The translations under genes were made by a program, and so were the position numbers. A stretch of DNA of 64,000 nucleotides from Bacteroidaceae bacterium (GTDB lineage: Bacteria > Bacteroidota > Bacteroidia > Bacteroidales > Bacteroidaceae), in contig JAGCMB010000062.1 of assembly GCA_017646665.1 (NCBI GenBank), positions 1 to 64,000 of the forward strand, read 5' to 3'. The notes beneath the pieces were generated by a model. It was given only the letters and a program-made list of their open reading frames with translations, was not told the origin of the DNA and did not search any database. Shown in pieces: positions 42,653 to 50,952 of this stretch (positions are counted from its first letter, which is position 1; each line of letters begins with the position of its first letter).

Positions 42653-43276
42653 CTACTTCGATGTGTTGAATAATTGACTGTCAATAGTTGCGTTGAACTC
42701 TTTTTGAGAAAAGGCATATTTTGTATAGTCACCCGATTTCTCAACCATATTGAGAACGTTCAGTGACATATCGCCTTTGTCGAAGTGTATTATGACGCGT
42801 GCAATCTTTGATGCAGCCTTTCCGCGTTTGGGTGTCAGTGTAACAACCCACTCTTTTTCCTGTTCTTCGAGGCTCATTGCAAATCCTTTTGTCATTTGTG
42901 CAAAATCACCGGCGACACAAGCTGCAAGAATTGAACTCAGGCTCTTCAGCATTGGGTTTGATGCCACCTTGGTTGTCGTTTTTTTGCCGGCGGTGTTCAT
43001 TTCAAACCATTTGTCGGTCATCTTGATATAGTCGCCGTCGTTGAACGACAGCAACATATTCCCCGGTCTTTGAAAATAGTAAATTCCGTCTTTGCTCACT
43101 GTATTGGCCAAAACAGATACTTCGCGTGTCTGTGTGAACACGCATTTGATTGATGAGACATTTTCGTTTTTGCTTTTCAGCTCTTGCTCAAACTCCATCT
43201 GCTTGTCATTGGTGTTCTGTGCGTAGGATACTATGCTCACCAACATAAGCAACAGTGATATTATTTTAGTTTTCAT
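42653..43276 (-). CDS. LolA-like outer-membrane lipoprotein carrier protein
   Basis: A protein of 207 aa with a signal peptide (LLMLVSIVSYAQ). The mature part has the LolA-like half-barrel pattern: VSSIKCVFTQTREVSVL, GIYYFQRPGNMLLSF and MTDKWFEMNTAGKK. LolA-type proteins shuttle acylated molecules through the periplasm. A homologue is a regular member of aryl-polyene clusters and probably carries the hydrophobic product to the outer membrane. It overlaps the deacetylase gene by 11 bp. The general housekeeping LolA is not expected in such a setting, so a dedicated role is likely. Confidence 0.83.
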   Translation of the reverse strand: MKTKIISLLLMLVSIVSYAQNTNDKQMEFEQELKSKNENVSSIKCVFTQTREVSVLANTVSKDGIYYFQRPGNMLLSFNDGDYIKMTDKWFEMNTAGKKTTTKVASNPMLKSLSSILAACVAGDFAQMTKGFAMSLEEQEKEWVVTLTPKRGKAASKIARVIIHFDKGDMSLNVLNMVEKSGDYTKYAFSQKEFNATIDSQLFNTSK

Positions 43277-43964
43277 AGGCTTTTATATTCAGTATTTCTT
43301 TAAGTGAAACGAAGTCGTAACCGTTCTGCTTGCCTGCTGATATAATCTCCCTTAAGAGTTCATCGGCCTTTTCACATCTATCGTGAAGCAGGATAATTGC
43401 TCCGGGGTGCAGCTTGGCAACCACCTTGTCACGCACCTCTTTTCTGCTTCTGCCTTTTATGGTGTCAAGTGAACGTATGCTCCATCCAATTGTGCTGTAT
43501 CCTCTTTTTCTTACGGCATTGCCGATGATTGGATTGGTAACGCCAAACGGTGGTCTGAATAGCTTGGGGCTCTTCCCTGTAGCCTGTCTTATGGCCTCGT
43601 CGCAATTCTCGAGTTCGTTGTTTACCTGTTTGCTGGAACTCATAGGGAATGTTCCTTGGTGTGAGTGTGTGTGGTTTGCTATGATATGCCCTTCTGCCAC
43701 CATCCTTTTTACAATGTCCGGATGTTTTTCAACGTTTTTTCCAATGAGAAAAAATGTTGCCTTGATATTATACTCCTTCAAGATATCAAGGACGCGTGGG
43801 GTCATCTCCTTGTCTGGGCCGTCGTCAAAAGTGAGCGTGACGACTTTTTTTGTTGTTTTGCCTTTGCACAAGGTCTTCAGGTAGACATTGCTTCCAATGT
43901 CCGCCGATGCCCAAATCAAGAATAGGGTTAGGCTGATGACCGATGTGATAATTATCCAACACAT
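43266..43964 (-). CDS. Polysaccharide deacetylase family protein (NodB domain)
   Basis: A protein of 232 aa with an N-terminal membrane helix (3-20) and one NodB domain. The motifs are clear: TFDDGPD with Asp47-Asp48, the zinc pair His98 and His102 in NHTHSHQG, RPPFGV and the C-terminal ILLHD. Such zinc enzymes remove N-acetyl groups from amino sugars, or formyl groups from lipid-linked ones. Beside a glycosyltransferase and acyltransferases, it may deacetylate a sugar in the membrane anchor of the pigment to free an amine. It overlaps the upstream chain-length-factor-like gene by 13 bp. Confidence 0.88.
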   Translation of the reverse strand: MCWIIITSVISLTLFLIWASADIGSNVYLKTLCKGKTTKKVVTLTFDDGPDKEMTPRVLDILKEYNIKATFFLIGKNVEKHPDIVKRMVAEGHIIANHTHSHQGTFPMSSSKQVNNELENCDEAIRQATGKSPKLFRPPFGVTNPIIGNAVRKRGYSTIGWSIRSLDTIKGRSRKEVRDKVVAKLHPGAIILLHDRCEKADELLREIISAGKQNGYDFVSLKEILNIKAYEN

Positions 43965-44761
43965 TGTATTCTCAACACTGTGGGTGTCGCCCCAAAATAT
44001 TCATTGTAGACAATAACCTCTTTTGTCCCATTCTGTATGAGTCTTGTCGCCTCTGCAAAACAACGCGCCGACACAGTGGGGTATAGTCCGTGTAGTGTGT
44101 AGGTGTTGTACATCAATACGACATTCTCCGATGTCGCAAATTTTTCAAGACACTCCTGCTTGCTGAGGCTGTGTGCAGGAAAGTCTATTGCTGTGACTTG
44201 TGCAATGCTCTCTGCACTGCGGTGTGCCCTTATCTGAGCAAAGACAGCTCCCTCGCCGTCGTTGATATTCCTGAAAATGCCCATTCGCTCCATTATCCTA
44301 TGCTGCGAAGGGGTCTGTTCGTCAAACGCTCCAACAAGAATATTCTCGCTCTCGCCATCGGCAATGCGCATCATCGCATCAAGCAGAGCGTCTTCAAAAC
44401 TGTGACTGCGGTTGACGTATGTCACATTGTAGCAATGGTTGTGGTTTAGCAACGCTATCTGTCCGCCAACAGTGTTGAATGTCGACTGGATAAACGGAGT
44501 GGGGTTCAACAGCTGCTCTTTGTCTACGATTATATTGCGCAAGAAACGCTCGCTGTCGGTCAGACAGCCCCAACCGGTAGCTGTAATTATAGCATCGTAT
44601 GAACCGATATTCTCAATTCCACCAACGCACTCCACGGCTGTTGTGACAGCACTCTTTATGACACGGCTCATACGACGGCGTAGTCCGGCATCCGGAATCA
44701 ATAGCTTGATGTCTGTTACAACATCGTGTTCAGTTGTCACTCGGTCTATATAGCACTTCAT
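43952..44761 (-). CDS. Chain-length-factor-like half ketosynthase
   Basis: A protein of 269 aa resembling only the N-terminal half of a beta-ketoacyl synthase (the ketoacyl-synt_2 type). Around 100-150 it reads NPTPFIQSTFNTVGGQIALL and SHSFEDALLDAM. The region where the active Cys should be has VNRSHSFED, and no Cys-His-His set is present. In aryl-polyene systems a protein of this kind pairs with an active ketosynthase as chain length factor. The next gene upstream (44765) encodes an active ketosynthase and lies 3 bp away, so the two probably form the heterodimer. Confidence 0.72.
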   Translation of the reverse strand: MKCYIDRVTTEHDVVTDIKLLIPDAGLRRRMSRVIKSAVTTAVECVGGIENIGSYDAIITATGWGCLTDSERFLRNIIVDKEQLLNPTPFIQSTFNTVGGQIALLNHNHCYNVTYVNRSHSFEDALLDAMMRIADGESENILVGAFDEQTPSQHRIMERMGIFRNINDGEGAVFAQIRAHRSAESIAQVTAIDFPAHSLSKQECLEKFATSENVVLMYNTYTLHGLYPTVSARCFAEATRLIQNGTKEVIVYNEYFGATPTVLRIQCVG

Positions 44762-44764
44762 ATC

Positions 44765-45940
44765 CTATCGTGTAAAGAGTAATGAACTACAATTGCCTCC
44801 GAATCCGAATGAGTTTGTGAGCACGCTATCCACTCGGGTGCAATCAGTGTATTTGCATACCGGAGTCAATCCGTATGCGCTTATGGGTGTGTTGAAATTC
44901 AGGTTCGGATACAGACAACCTGTCTTTATTGCCATAACCGAAAGTACTGCTTCAATGCCTCCGGCAGCAGCAAGGGTGTGGCCGGTAAATGCCTTTGTTG
45001 AGCTGAATGGCGGAATATTGTTGCCGAACAGTCTTATGAAGGCTGCGCTCTCCGACGCATCATTATTGCCGGTTCCTGTTCCGTGTGCGTTGATGTAGTC
45101 GACGTTCTCGGGTGACATTCCTGCCATTTTAAGGGCATCGGCCATAGCAAGGTATGCTCCGTTACCTTCGGCCGATGAGGCTGTCTGGTGGTGGGCATCG
45201 TTGCGGTTGGCATATCCGCTCAAATGACAATAGTATAATGGGGCATCCTCCTCGCGCTGAAGAACCAGATAACCGGCTCCCTCGCCAAGATTAAGTCCTG
45301 CGCGGCTTTCGTCGAATGGACGACAGTGCTTCTCGTCCAATATCATCAACGACTTGAATCCGTTGACCGTAAAGGCACTCAAAGCATCGCTGCCGCCAAC
45401 CACCACGTAATCGACAATGTTGTGCTTCAGTAGCTTGGCTCCCGTTATCACGGCATTGGCTGCCGATGAACAGGCTGTGCTGATGGTTGTCCTATAACCG
45501 TTTATTCCGCAATGTCTGGCAATAGCATCTGTGCTGGCGGCACAATCGTGCATCCTAACATCGCGCAATCTGCCGGCTTTGTCATCCTCTATGAACTTTT
45601 CAAAGAAGTGTTCGGTAAGGTCCATACCTCCCACCGAGGTCGAAGAGACAAGGCCTATTCGTTTTGAATAGTCGACATTGGCGTTTTTCAAAGCCTCCCT
45701 GACAGCCCATATACCAAGCAGGGCTGTGCGGGAGAGGTGTTCCTGCGGTTGTATGGTGAGCAGTTTATGTAGCTCGTCGTTAGTCATTTGGAGCTCGCCG
45801 ACAGGTAACTTGTTCCCGGTTTTAAGGATTTTGGGTGTTGCGGAAATTCCGCTCAACCCTTTGCGGATGGATACAAGGTTACAATCAACACCCACTCCGA
45901 GTGCCGAAATCATACCAACTCCAGTGACTACTATACCCAT
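44765..45940 (-). CDS. Beta-ketoacyl-ACP synthase (KAS II type)
   Basis: A protein of 391 aa with the full thiolase-fold active site: Cys157 (ISTACSSAAN), His286 (NAHGTGTGNND) and His321 (FTGHTLAAAGG). It condenses malonyl units onto the growing carrier-bound chain. It starts 3 bp after the second carrier protein gene and ends 3 bp before the chain-length-factor-like gene. This is the most likely extending ketosynthase of the cluster. Its length is slightly below the usual 410 of FabF. Confidence 0.9.
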   Translation of the reverse strand: MGIVVTGVGMISALGVGVDCNLVSIRKGLSGISATPKILKTGNKLPVGELQMTNDELHKLLTIQPQEHLSRTALLGIWAVREALKNANVDYSKRIGLVSSTSVGGMDLTEHFFEKFIEDDKAGRLRDVRMHDCAASTDAIARHCGINGYRTTISTACSSAANAVITGAKLLKHNIVDYVVVGGSDALSAFTVNGFKSLMILDEKHCRPFDESRAGLNLGEGAGYLVLQREEDAPLYYCHLSGYANRNDAHHQTASSAEGNGAYLAMADALKMAGMSPENVDYINAHGTGTGNNDASESAAFIRLFGNNIPPFSSTKAFTGHTLAAAGGIEAVLSVMAIKTGCLYPNLNFNTPISAYGLTPVCKYTDCTRVDSVLTNSFGFGGNCSSLLFTR

Positions 45941-45943
45941 AAC

Positions 45944-46198
45944 TTATCCGCGGTTCTTCATGATGTACTCTGCAAGAGTCTTTACCGACTGGAATACCGG
46001 TTTTGCCTCTGCTGAGTTCGCAAGTTTAACACCGTAATATTTCTCCAAAATCAAGATGATTTCCAATGCATCAATTGAGTCAAGACCAAGACCATCGCCA
46101 AAAAGTGGTGCTTCGGCATCAATATCCTCTGGGGTAATCTCTTCAAGGTTAAGTTCCTCAATCAAATGCTCTTTCAATTCCTGTATTAACTGTTCCAT
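45944..46198 (-). CDS. Acyl carrier protein, second copy
   Basis: A protein of 84 aa with the phosphopantetheine site in LGLDSIDALEI (Ser41). It is acidic and helical throughout, as carrier proteins are. It lies between two ketosynthase genes with gaps of 1 and 3 bp. A second carrier (50692-50937) in the same operon suggests a split between starter loading and chain extension. Confidence 0.92.
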   Translation of the reverse strand: MEQLIQELKEHLIEELNLEEITPEDIDAEAPLFGDGLGLDSIDALEIILILEKYYGVKLANSAEAKPVFQSVKTLAEYIMKNRG

Positions 46199-46199
46199 A

Positions 46200-47858
46200 T
46201 TAATTGTTTTTAAATAGTTTGATATTTATATTCCATTTTCCTTTCAAATATTCGCACCAGCCACATATCACGGCATCGGCACGATTCTTCTCTATGAGGT
46301 TACGGGCATACATTTCGGCAAGTCCGGAATCCTCGTTCTCAATGAAGAATGTGTTGTCACCCTGTATCTTGTGTCTGATACACATTTCACCGGCAGCAAC
46401 ATTTGCAAGTGTATATACAAATGCAGCGGGTGATGCACCTTCGGGGAGGTGCTTGTCTAAAATTTGCTGATGCACGATATCTGCATCGAGCGAAGCAGAT
46501 CTGTTCGCCAATACAATAGCGCGGCGTGTCTGCTCAATCTCTTCAAGTCCTTCAATAGCGAGCAATCTCTCAACGGCTACATACAGACCCTTGCTCATAT
46601 CGCTCATCTTGTAGAACTTCATATTGCTGTCGCCGAATGACTTGAATTCGCTGCGTATGAATTCGGCAAAAGGCTGTTCCGAATCAGGTAATCTATACTC
46701 TGCGACAAGTCTTGACGTTCTGTTTTCTTCTTGTGGAACGGACTCCCTCTCCATCATATCAAGAACTATTGCTGCGTTGCATCCTCCAAATCCCGATGCT
46801 GTTTTTACGCAGCACTTTCTTGCAATAGGTTGTATGTTTGCCGAAAGTTTCAGCTCAAATGGTGTGTCGGTCGATGTATATCCCTTGGTACCAAAGATTT
46901 CCCCCTGTTTCAACTCTTCGATGCAAGCGATGGCTTCAACCACTCCCGATGCACCCAAAGTGTGTCCGATGTAGCCTTTCAGGCTGTTTGTCGGTTTGTC
47001 ATCGAGCTTTGCCCAGGCAACAGCTTTGCTCTCCATCTCATCGTTGTAGCGTGTGGCGGTGCCGTGAGTGTTGACAAAACCTATATCATCGTTTGTCAGC
47101 GCAGCCTCATTCATTGCATTGCTGATGGCGAAATATAATCCGTCACCGGTTCGTGAAGGGCCTGATATGTGATTGGCATCGTTGGATACTGCACCACCGG
47201 CAAGGCGGATATATGGCTTTTCGGCCAGTTCTGCATCAGTGGTCAGTATGACAGCTCCGGCTGCCTCGCCAAGGGTTAATCCGTCACGTTCTGCATCGTA
47301 GGGGCGGCAAGGCTGTGGACTGATGGATTTGAATGATGCAAATCCCGATGTGATAAATTCACACAGAGCGTCGCCTCCAACAATTACAACGTGTCTGTAT
47401 TCGCCTCTTTGCAACAACTCTTTTGCTACAACAAATGCCGAAACACCCGAGATACAGGCGTTTGATATGACAATTGGGTTGTTTGCCGCATTGTAACGGT
47501 TGGCAATGACCTGTGCCGAGGTGTAGATGAATGTCTTTTCTAGAATATCATCACTATTCCCGGACAGCAACCCGATGTTTCCCTTTGTCGTTGAGATTAC
47601 AAGCAGGACATCTTTGTTTGACAAAGCTATTTTTGCTCCCTCGAGCACGTTGTCCAACTGCTCAATGAGCATAGCTTCGAAGCGTGTGTATCCATCTATC
47701 GGCTTTACGTCCGATTGGCCGACGTGCATACCGAACCCGGCAGCGAACTTCAACCCGCTTTCGCTGTTGTTCATTGCTGCCAATGTCTTGGCTTTATCGC
47801 CAAGGCAGGTACGCATTGAGGTCGCGCCTATATAGATATTTATTCTTTTGTCAGCCAT
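46200..47858 (-). CDS. Beta-ketoacyl synthase fused to a degenerate ketosynthase half
   Basis: A protein of 552 aa from the ATG at 47858; a GTG at 47870 is possible but less likely. Residues 1-about 370 are a ketosynthase with Cys135 (ISNACISGVSA), His265 (NTHGTATRYND) and His299 (IGHTLGASG). Residues about 385-552 look like a second, partial ketosynthase N-terminal fold (RRAIVLANRSASLDAD, SPAAFVYTLANVAAGEMCI) with no active Cys. It seems to join an elongating enzyme and a chain-length-factor-like part in one chain. It overlaps the thioesterase gene by 19 bp. Confidence 0.82.
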   Translation of the reverse strand: MADKRINIYIGATSMRTCLGDKAKTLAAMNNSESGLKFAAGFGMHVGQSDVKPIDGYTRFEAMLIEQLDNVLEGAKIALSNKDVLLVISTTKGNIGLLSGNSDDILEKTFIYTSAQVIANRYNAANNPIVISNACISGVSAFVVAKELLQRGEYRHVVIVGGDALCEFITSGFASFKSISPQPCRPYDAERDGLTLGEAAGAVILTTDAELAEKPYIRLAGGAVSNDANHISGPSRTGDGLYFAISNAMNEAALTNDDIGFVNTHGTATRYNDEMESKAVAWAKLDDKPTNSLKGYIGHTLGASGVVEAIACIEELKQGEIFGTKGYTSTDTPFELKLSANIQPIARKCCVKTASGFGGCNAAIVLDMMERESVPQEENRTSRLVAEYRLPDSEQPFAEFIRSEFKSFGDSNMKFYKMSDMSKGLYVAVERLLAIEGLEEIEQTRRAIVLANRSASLDADIVHQQILDKHLPEGASPAAFVYTLANVAAGEMCIRHKIQGDNTFFIENEDSGLAEMYARNLIEKNRADAVICGWCEYLKGKWNINIKLFKNN

Positions 47859-48295
47859 CGCTTTTTCCACTCTTCAAAAAACTCGGGATTGTTTAAGCAC
47901 ATATTCCCTTCTTTGTCTACAAAAACCTGTACCGAACAGCCACGTGCAACCAAAGCATCGTCGCTCTTGCGTCGGATAATATATTCAAAGCACAGCTTTG
48001 CAGCTGTAATCTCTATAAACCTTGTTTCAATGATTGCGACATCGTTTATTGTGAGTGGCAGCACATATTGTAACTGCATATCCACAATAGGGGCTGTGTA
48101 GCCGTTGGCATAGAAGTCCAAATAACCTATTCCGGGATATTTGCGACCGAAGGCCTCTCTTCCGTCTTCGAAATAACGGACATATTCGCCGTGCCAAACA
48201 ACCTGCATAGAGTCCACCTCGCTAAAGCGTACAGTCGTTTCGGTGGTGTTTGTCAATGCGGCCTCCTTAGCGCCTATCTTACGGTTCCGTTTCAT
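47840..48295 (-). CDS. Hotdog-fold acyl thioesterase (4HBT type)
   Basis: A protein of 151 aa from the ATG at 48295. That ATG overlaps the stop of the dehydratase gene (ATGA), which supports this start over an upstream TTG at 48325. The pattern TTVRFSEVDSMQVVWHGEYVRYFEDGREA is typical of YbgC/4-hydroxybenzoyl-CoA thioesterases, with the catalytic Asp in SEVDSMQ. It likely frees acyl chains from carrier protein or edits stalled ones in the pigment pathway. Confidence 0.85.
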   Translation of the reverse strand: MKRNRKIGAKEAALTNTTETTVRFSEVDSMQVVWHGEYVRYFEDGREAFGRKYPGIGYLDFYANGYTAPIVDMQLQYVLPLTINDVAIIETRFIEITAAKLCFEYIIRRKSDDALVARGCSVQVFVDKEGNMCLNNPEFFEEWKKRWLTKE

Positions 48296-48702
48296 TGTTG
48301 GTTTAAAAATATTTTCATTCTGCAAGTGGCTATCTCTTTGTCGCCGACAACGCAGTGAGCTTGAATCAATGTAATACTGAGTACCTCCTGAATAACCTCT
48401 ATTGTAGTGGTTATCACATCGCCGGTCTTTGGGTGGTCTGTGATAGCAAAATCATTGACAGAACCGATATATCCAATGGGGATTGATTCGCCCTTGCTCT
48501 TGAATATATATCCGACTCTAGCTGCTGCCGATTGTGCAATATGTTCGATGAGGCCACACTCCGACATGATGTTGCCGTCGACAAAGATGTTGTCCTCGCG
48601 AACGGTAAAGCGTGTTCTTGATACGTTTTCTTCAATACCAAGAAACTCATCGACCATTACAATTGGTGCTCTTTGAGGTATCAGGTCCAGTATATTATCC
48701 AT
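48292..48702 (-). CDS. Hotdog-fold dehydratase, second copy
   Basis: A protein of 136 aa with a FabZ-like shape: LIPQRAPIVMVDEFLGIEE near the start and SECGLIEHIAQSAAARVGY (about 48-66) along the central helix. The usual HFP motif is not seen in the normal place, so it fits the structural or helper dehydratase partner found in aryl-polyene clusters. It overlaps the methyltransferase by 8 bp and the thioesterase by 4 bp. Confidence 0.72.
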   Translation of the reverse strand: MDNILDLIPQRAPIVMVDEFLGIEENVSRTRFTVREDNIFVDGNIMSECGLIEHIAQSAAARVGYIFKSKGESIPIGYIGSVNDFAITDHPKTGDVITTTIEVIQEVLSITLIQAHCVVGDKEIATCRMKIFLNQQ

Positions 48703-49795
48703 TCTTTTTCTTGCAAATCATTATTGAGTGTCCAAGGCCCAAACCGTCTACAATCTCTTCAACCTCGAGTCCTGCATTGTTCACGCAACGCTCCATGTCA
48801 TCTGAATGATACATCTTGCTGTTACCGTTTGCCAAAGCAGTGAAGTAGATACTTGTCAAGGTCAGACAGTATGCAGCTGTTTCGAACTTCTGTCTGTCCC
48901 AGAATGTCTCCATAATGTACAGACGTGAGTTCTCGTCCATTGACTCTGCTGCTCTGCGGCAGATGCTTGTAACCTCCTCCTCTGAGAAGCAGTCAAGGAA
49001 CTGGCTCATCCAAATTACATCAAATGCAGGAGTGGGGAACTTTACATTCTCGTCCAAAAGGTTGCATCCGTAGCCGTGGATTCTGTCGGCACCCTCTTTG
49101 CCGGCAGTCTGCTGGCGCATCATCTCGAGCTGCTGTGGAAGGTCCATGATGGTAACCTCAACATCCTTGTTGTAACCCACACACTGCATTGCCCAACGGC
49201 CGGTGTTGCCGCCAACGTCGAGCAGACGACGTACTTTGCGCTCGCCGTCGAAGATAATCTTCAGTGCCTGGCCAAAAGAACCGTCTGAATAGAAGTGGTC
49301 AAAACCGAACCAGCTCTTCTGCACCTCGGCAGGCAGGCTAGACAAACCTTCGTAAATGGTAGGCCACTCGCCGAATACTTTCAGACCGGCGGGCTTTCCC
49401 TCTACAAGAGCCTCTTCAAGGTGGAACAGACCAAGATAGTTTACATCGTGGTTGAAGTCCATATTGGCCTTTGCCATCGGATCGTTCAGCAGGAACCAGC
49501 CTGCCTTTGAGATGGTATATTTGTCATCGTTTGTCTTTACTGTACCGATTGAGAGTGATGCCTCGAGCAAACACTGTACGGCGTAGTTGGACAAACCGGT
49601 ATGTTCTACAATCTGTGCCTGTGTAAGGCCCTGGCGATTGTTTGACAGATACTCCAGAATGCCGAATTTTATCATCAGGCGCGATACCTGGAATACCATT
49701 GGTGCAAATGCAATCTCCTGAGCAAGACGCTGTGCCTGTAGGGCGGTCTGCTGCTCCTTGCAATACACATTCTCAAGTGGTTTCGTTAGTTTCAT
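48695..49795 (-). CDS. SAM-dependent O-methyltransferase with winged-helix dimerisation domain
   Basis: A protein of 366 aa of the acetylserotonin/caffeate O-methyltransferase type. Residues about 30-115 are the winged-helix part (KFGILEYLSNNRQGLTQAQIV). The SAM site is LLDVGGNTGRWA (about 190-201), and VTIMDLPQQLE follows. Enzymes of this type methylate phenolic oxygens, which fits modification of the 4-hydroxyphenyl head of an aryl polyene. C-methylation cannot be excluded. It lies 10 bp after the acyltransferase gene. Confidence 0.87.
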   Translation of the reverse strand: MKLTKPLENVYCKEQQTALQAQRLAQEIAFAPMVFQVSRLMIKFGILEYLSNNRQGLTQAQIVEHTGLSNYAVQCLLEASLSIGTVKTNDDKYTISKAGWFLLNDPMAKANMDFNHDVNYLGLFHLEEALVEGKPAGLKVFGEWPTIYEGLSSLPAEVQKSWFGFDHFYSDGSFGQALKIIFDGERKVRRLLDVGGNTGRWAMQCVGYNKDVEVTIMDLPQQLEMMRQQTAGKEGADRIHGYGCNLLDENVKFPTPAFDVIWMSQFLDCFSEEEVTSICRRAAESMDENSRLYIMETFWDRQKFETAAYCLTLTSIYFTALANGNSKMYHSDDMERCVNNAGLEVEEIVDGLGLGHSIMICKKKNG

Positions 49796-49805
49796 ATCCT
49801 AAAAT

Positions 49806-50699
49806 TTAATTAATGTTCCAAAAATCGTAAAAGTTAAACCACTGGCGGGGGTATTTCCTGACTACCTTCTCAAGTGATTCCTTGTATTGTTCCACCAGAC
49901 GGTCAACCGATGCGCGTCCCTCAATCTCGGCCTCCTCGAACATGAACCTATAGGTTAACCCCGGTTCACGCATAGAGTAGTAAAATACTACCGGGACCCT
50001 GCATTTTGCAGCAATCTTGAACGGGCCTTCGGGGAAACGTGCCGGGGCACCGAGCAACTCTGTTACACAGGCTCTGTCCCTGTCTACGAATCTGTCGCCG
50101 TTGAAACAGATGTACTCGCCGTTGTTGAGGGCGATTTTTATCTGTAGCATGGCCTCTATCGCATCGTGGTTTATGGCAATGATCTTGTAGTTGTTCTGCT
50201 TACAGGAGTTTTCGTCAAGCACCTCCTTTATCTGCTGGTGTTCGGCATCGAACATCACAATGTTGATTTTCTTGCCGTAATTGCCGAAGAAACCGGCACC
50301 GGCTTCCCAACATCCAATGTGCGCTCCAATCATCACCACGCCCTTGCCACTGTTCAGAATCTCAAGAAATCTCTCGTAATTGTCGAACTTGTAGCTGTAA
50401 CGGCCCGACATACCGCCCTGCATCGCCATCTTGTCAATCAACGTCTGTCCAAAGACAAAATAGTGGCAATACAGTTCCTTGACGGATGCAAGCACTCCAA
50501 GGCCTCGCCTCTGGCGGTTGTAGCGCCAAATGGCCTTTGTCGCTTTTGGCGCAAAGGGAATGAAATAGATTGCAATGAGGCCCAGGAAACAATATGCGCA
50601 GCGAATTCCGAGGAGTCGGATGGTATATACGAAAAACTGATATCCGAACCGTCCTCCCCTGGATTTACCGCTCCATTGCTTTTCTTTCTTATCAGCCAT
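49806..50699 (-). CDS. LpxL/HtrB-family lauroyl acyltransferase-like protein
   Basis: A protein of 297 aa with one N-terminal membrane segment (about 28-52) and the lysophospholipid acyltransferase fold. The HxxxxE-like motif is His127 to Glu132 (AHIGCWEAG) and the second block is CFNGDRFVDRDR. LpxL enzymes add secondary acyl chains to lipid A. In this cluster the enzyme more likely transfers the polyene or a fatty acyl chain to a lipid or sugar anchor. It overlaps the carrier protein gene by 8 bp. Confidence 0.85.
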   Translation of the reverse strand: MADKKEKQWSGKSRGGRFGYQFFVYTIRLLGIRCAYCFLGLIAIYFIPFAPKATKAIWRYNRQRRGLGVLASVKELYCHYFVFGQTLIDKMAMQGGMSGRYSYKFDNYERFLEILNSGKGVVMIGAHIGCWEAGAGFFGNYGKKINIVMFDAEHQQIKEVLDENSCKQNNYKIIAINHDAIEAMLQIKIALNNGEYICFNGDRFVDRDRACVTELLGAPARFPEGPFKIAAKCRVPVVFYYSMREPGLTYRFMFEEAEIEGRASVDRLVEQYKESLEKVVRKYPRQWFNFYDFWNIN

Positions 50700-50937
50700 T
50701 GATTTTACGGTTCAGCAACTCGTAGAAATCCTGGAATGTGGCAACACCGATGAAATCGGGGCCTGTGAGTGTTACACCGAACTGCTGCTCAATGAGTACA
50801 ACCACGTCAACCAGGTCAAGGCTGTCCAAACCAAGTGTGTCTTTCAACGATGCCTCGGGAGTAATCTCTGATGCTTCAACCTCAAACTCCTCGGCAAGTA
50901 CTGTAGTAGCTTTTTCAATAATTTCTTCAATAGTCAT
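50692..50937 (-). CDS. Acyl carrier protein, first copy
   Basis: A protein of 81 aa with LGLDSLDLVDVV (Ser39 for the phosphopantetheine arm) and the usual acidic helices. It sits between a ketosynthase gene (15 bp away) and the LpxL-like acyltransferase (8 bp overlap). Closest in character to a fatty-acid-type carrier. Confidence 0.93.
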   Translation of the reverse strand: MTIEEIIEKATTVLAEEFEVEASEITPEASLKDTLGLDSLDLVDVVVLIEQQFGVTLTGPDFIGVATFQDFYELLNRKING

Positions 50938-50952
50938 AATCTTTTCCCCTAT

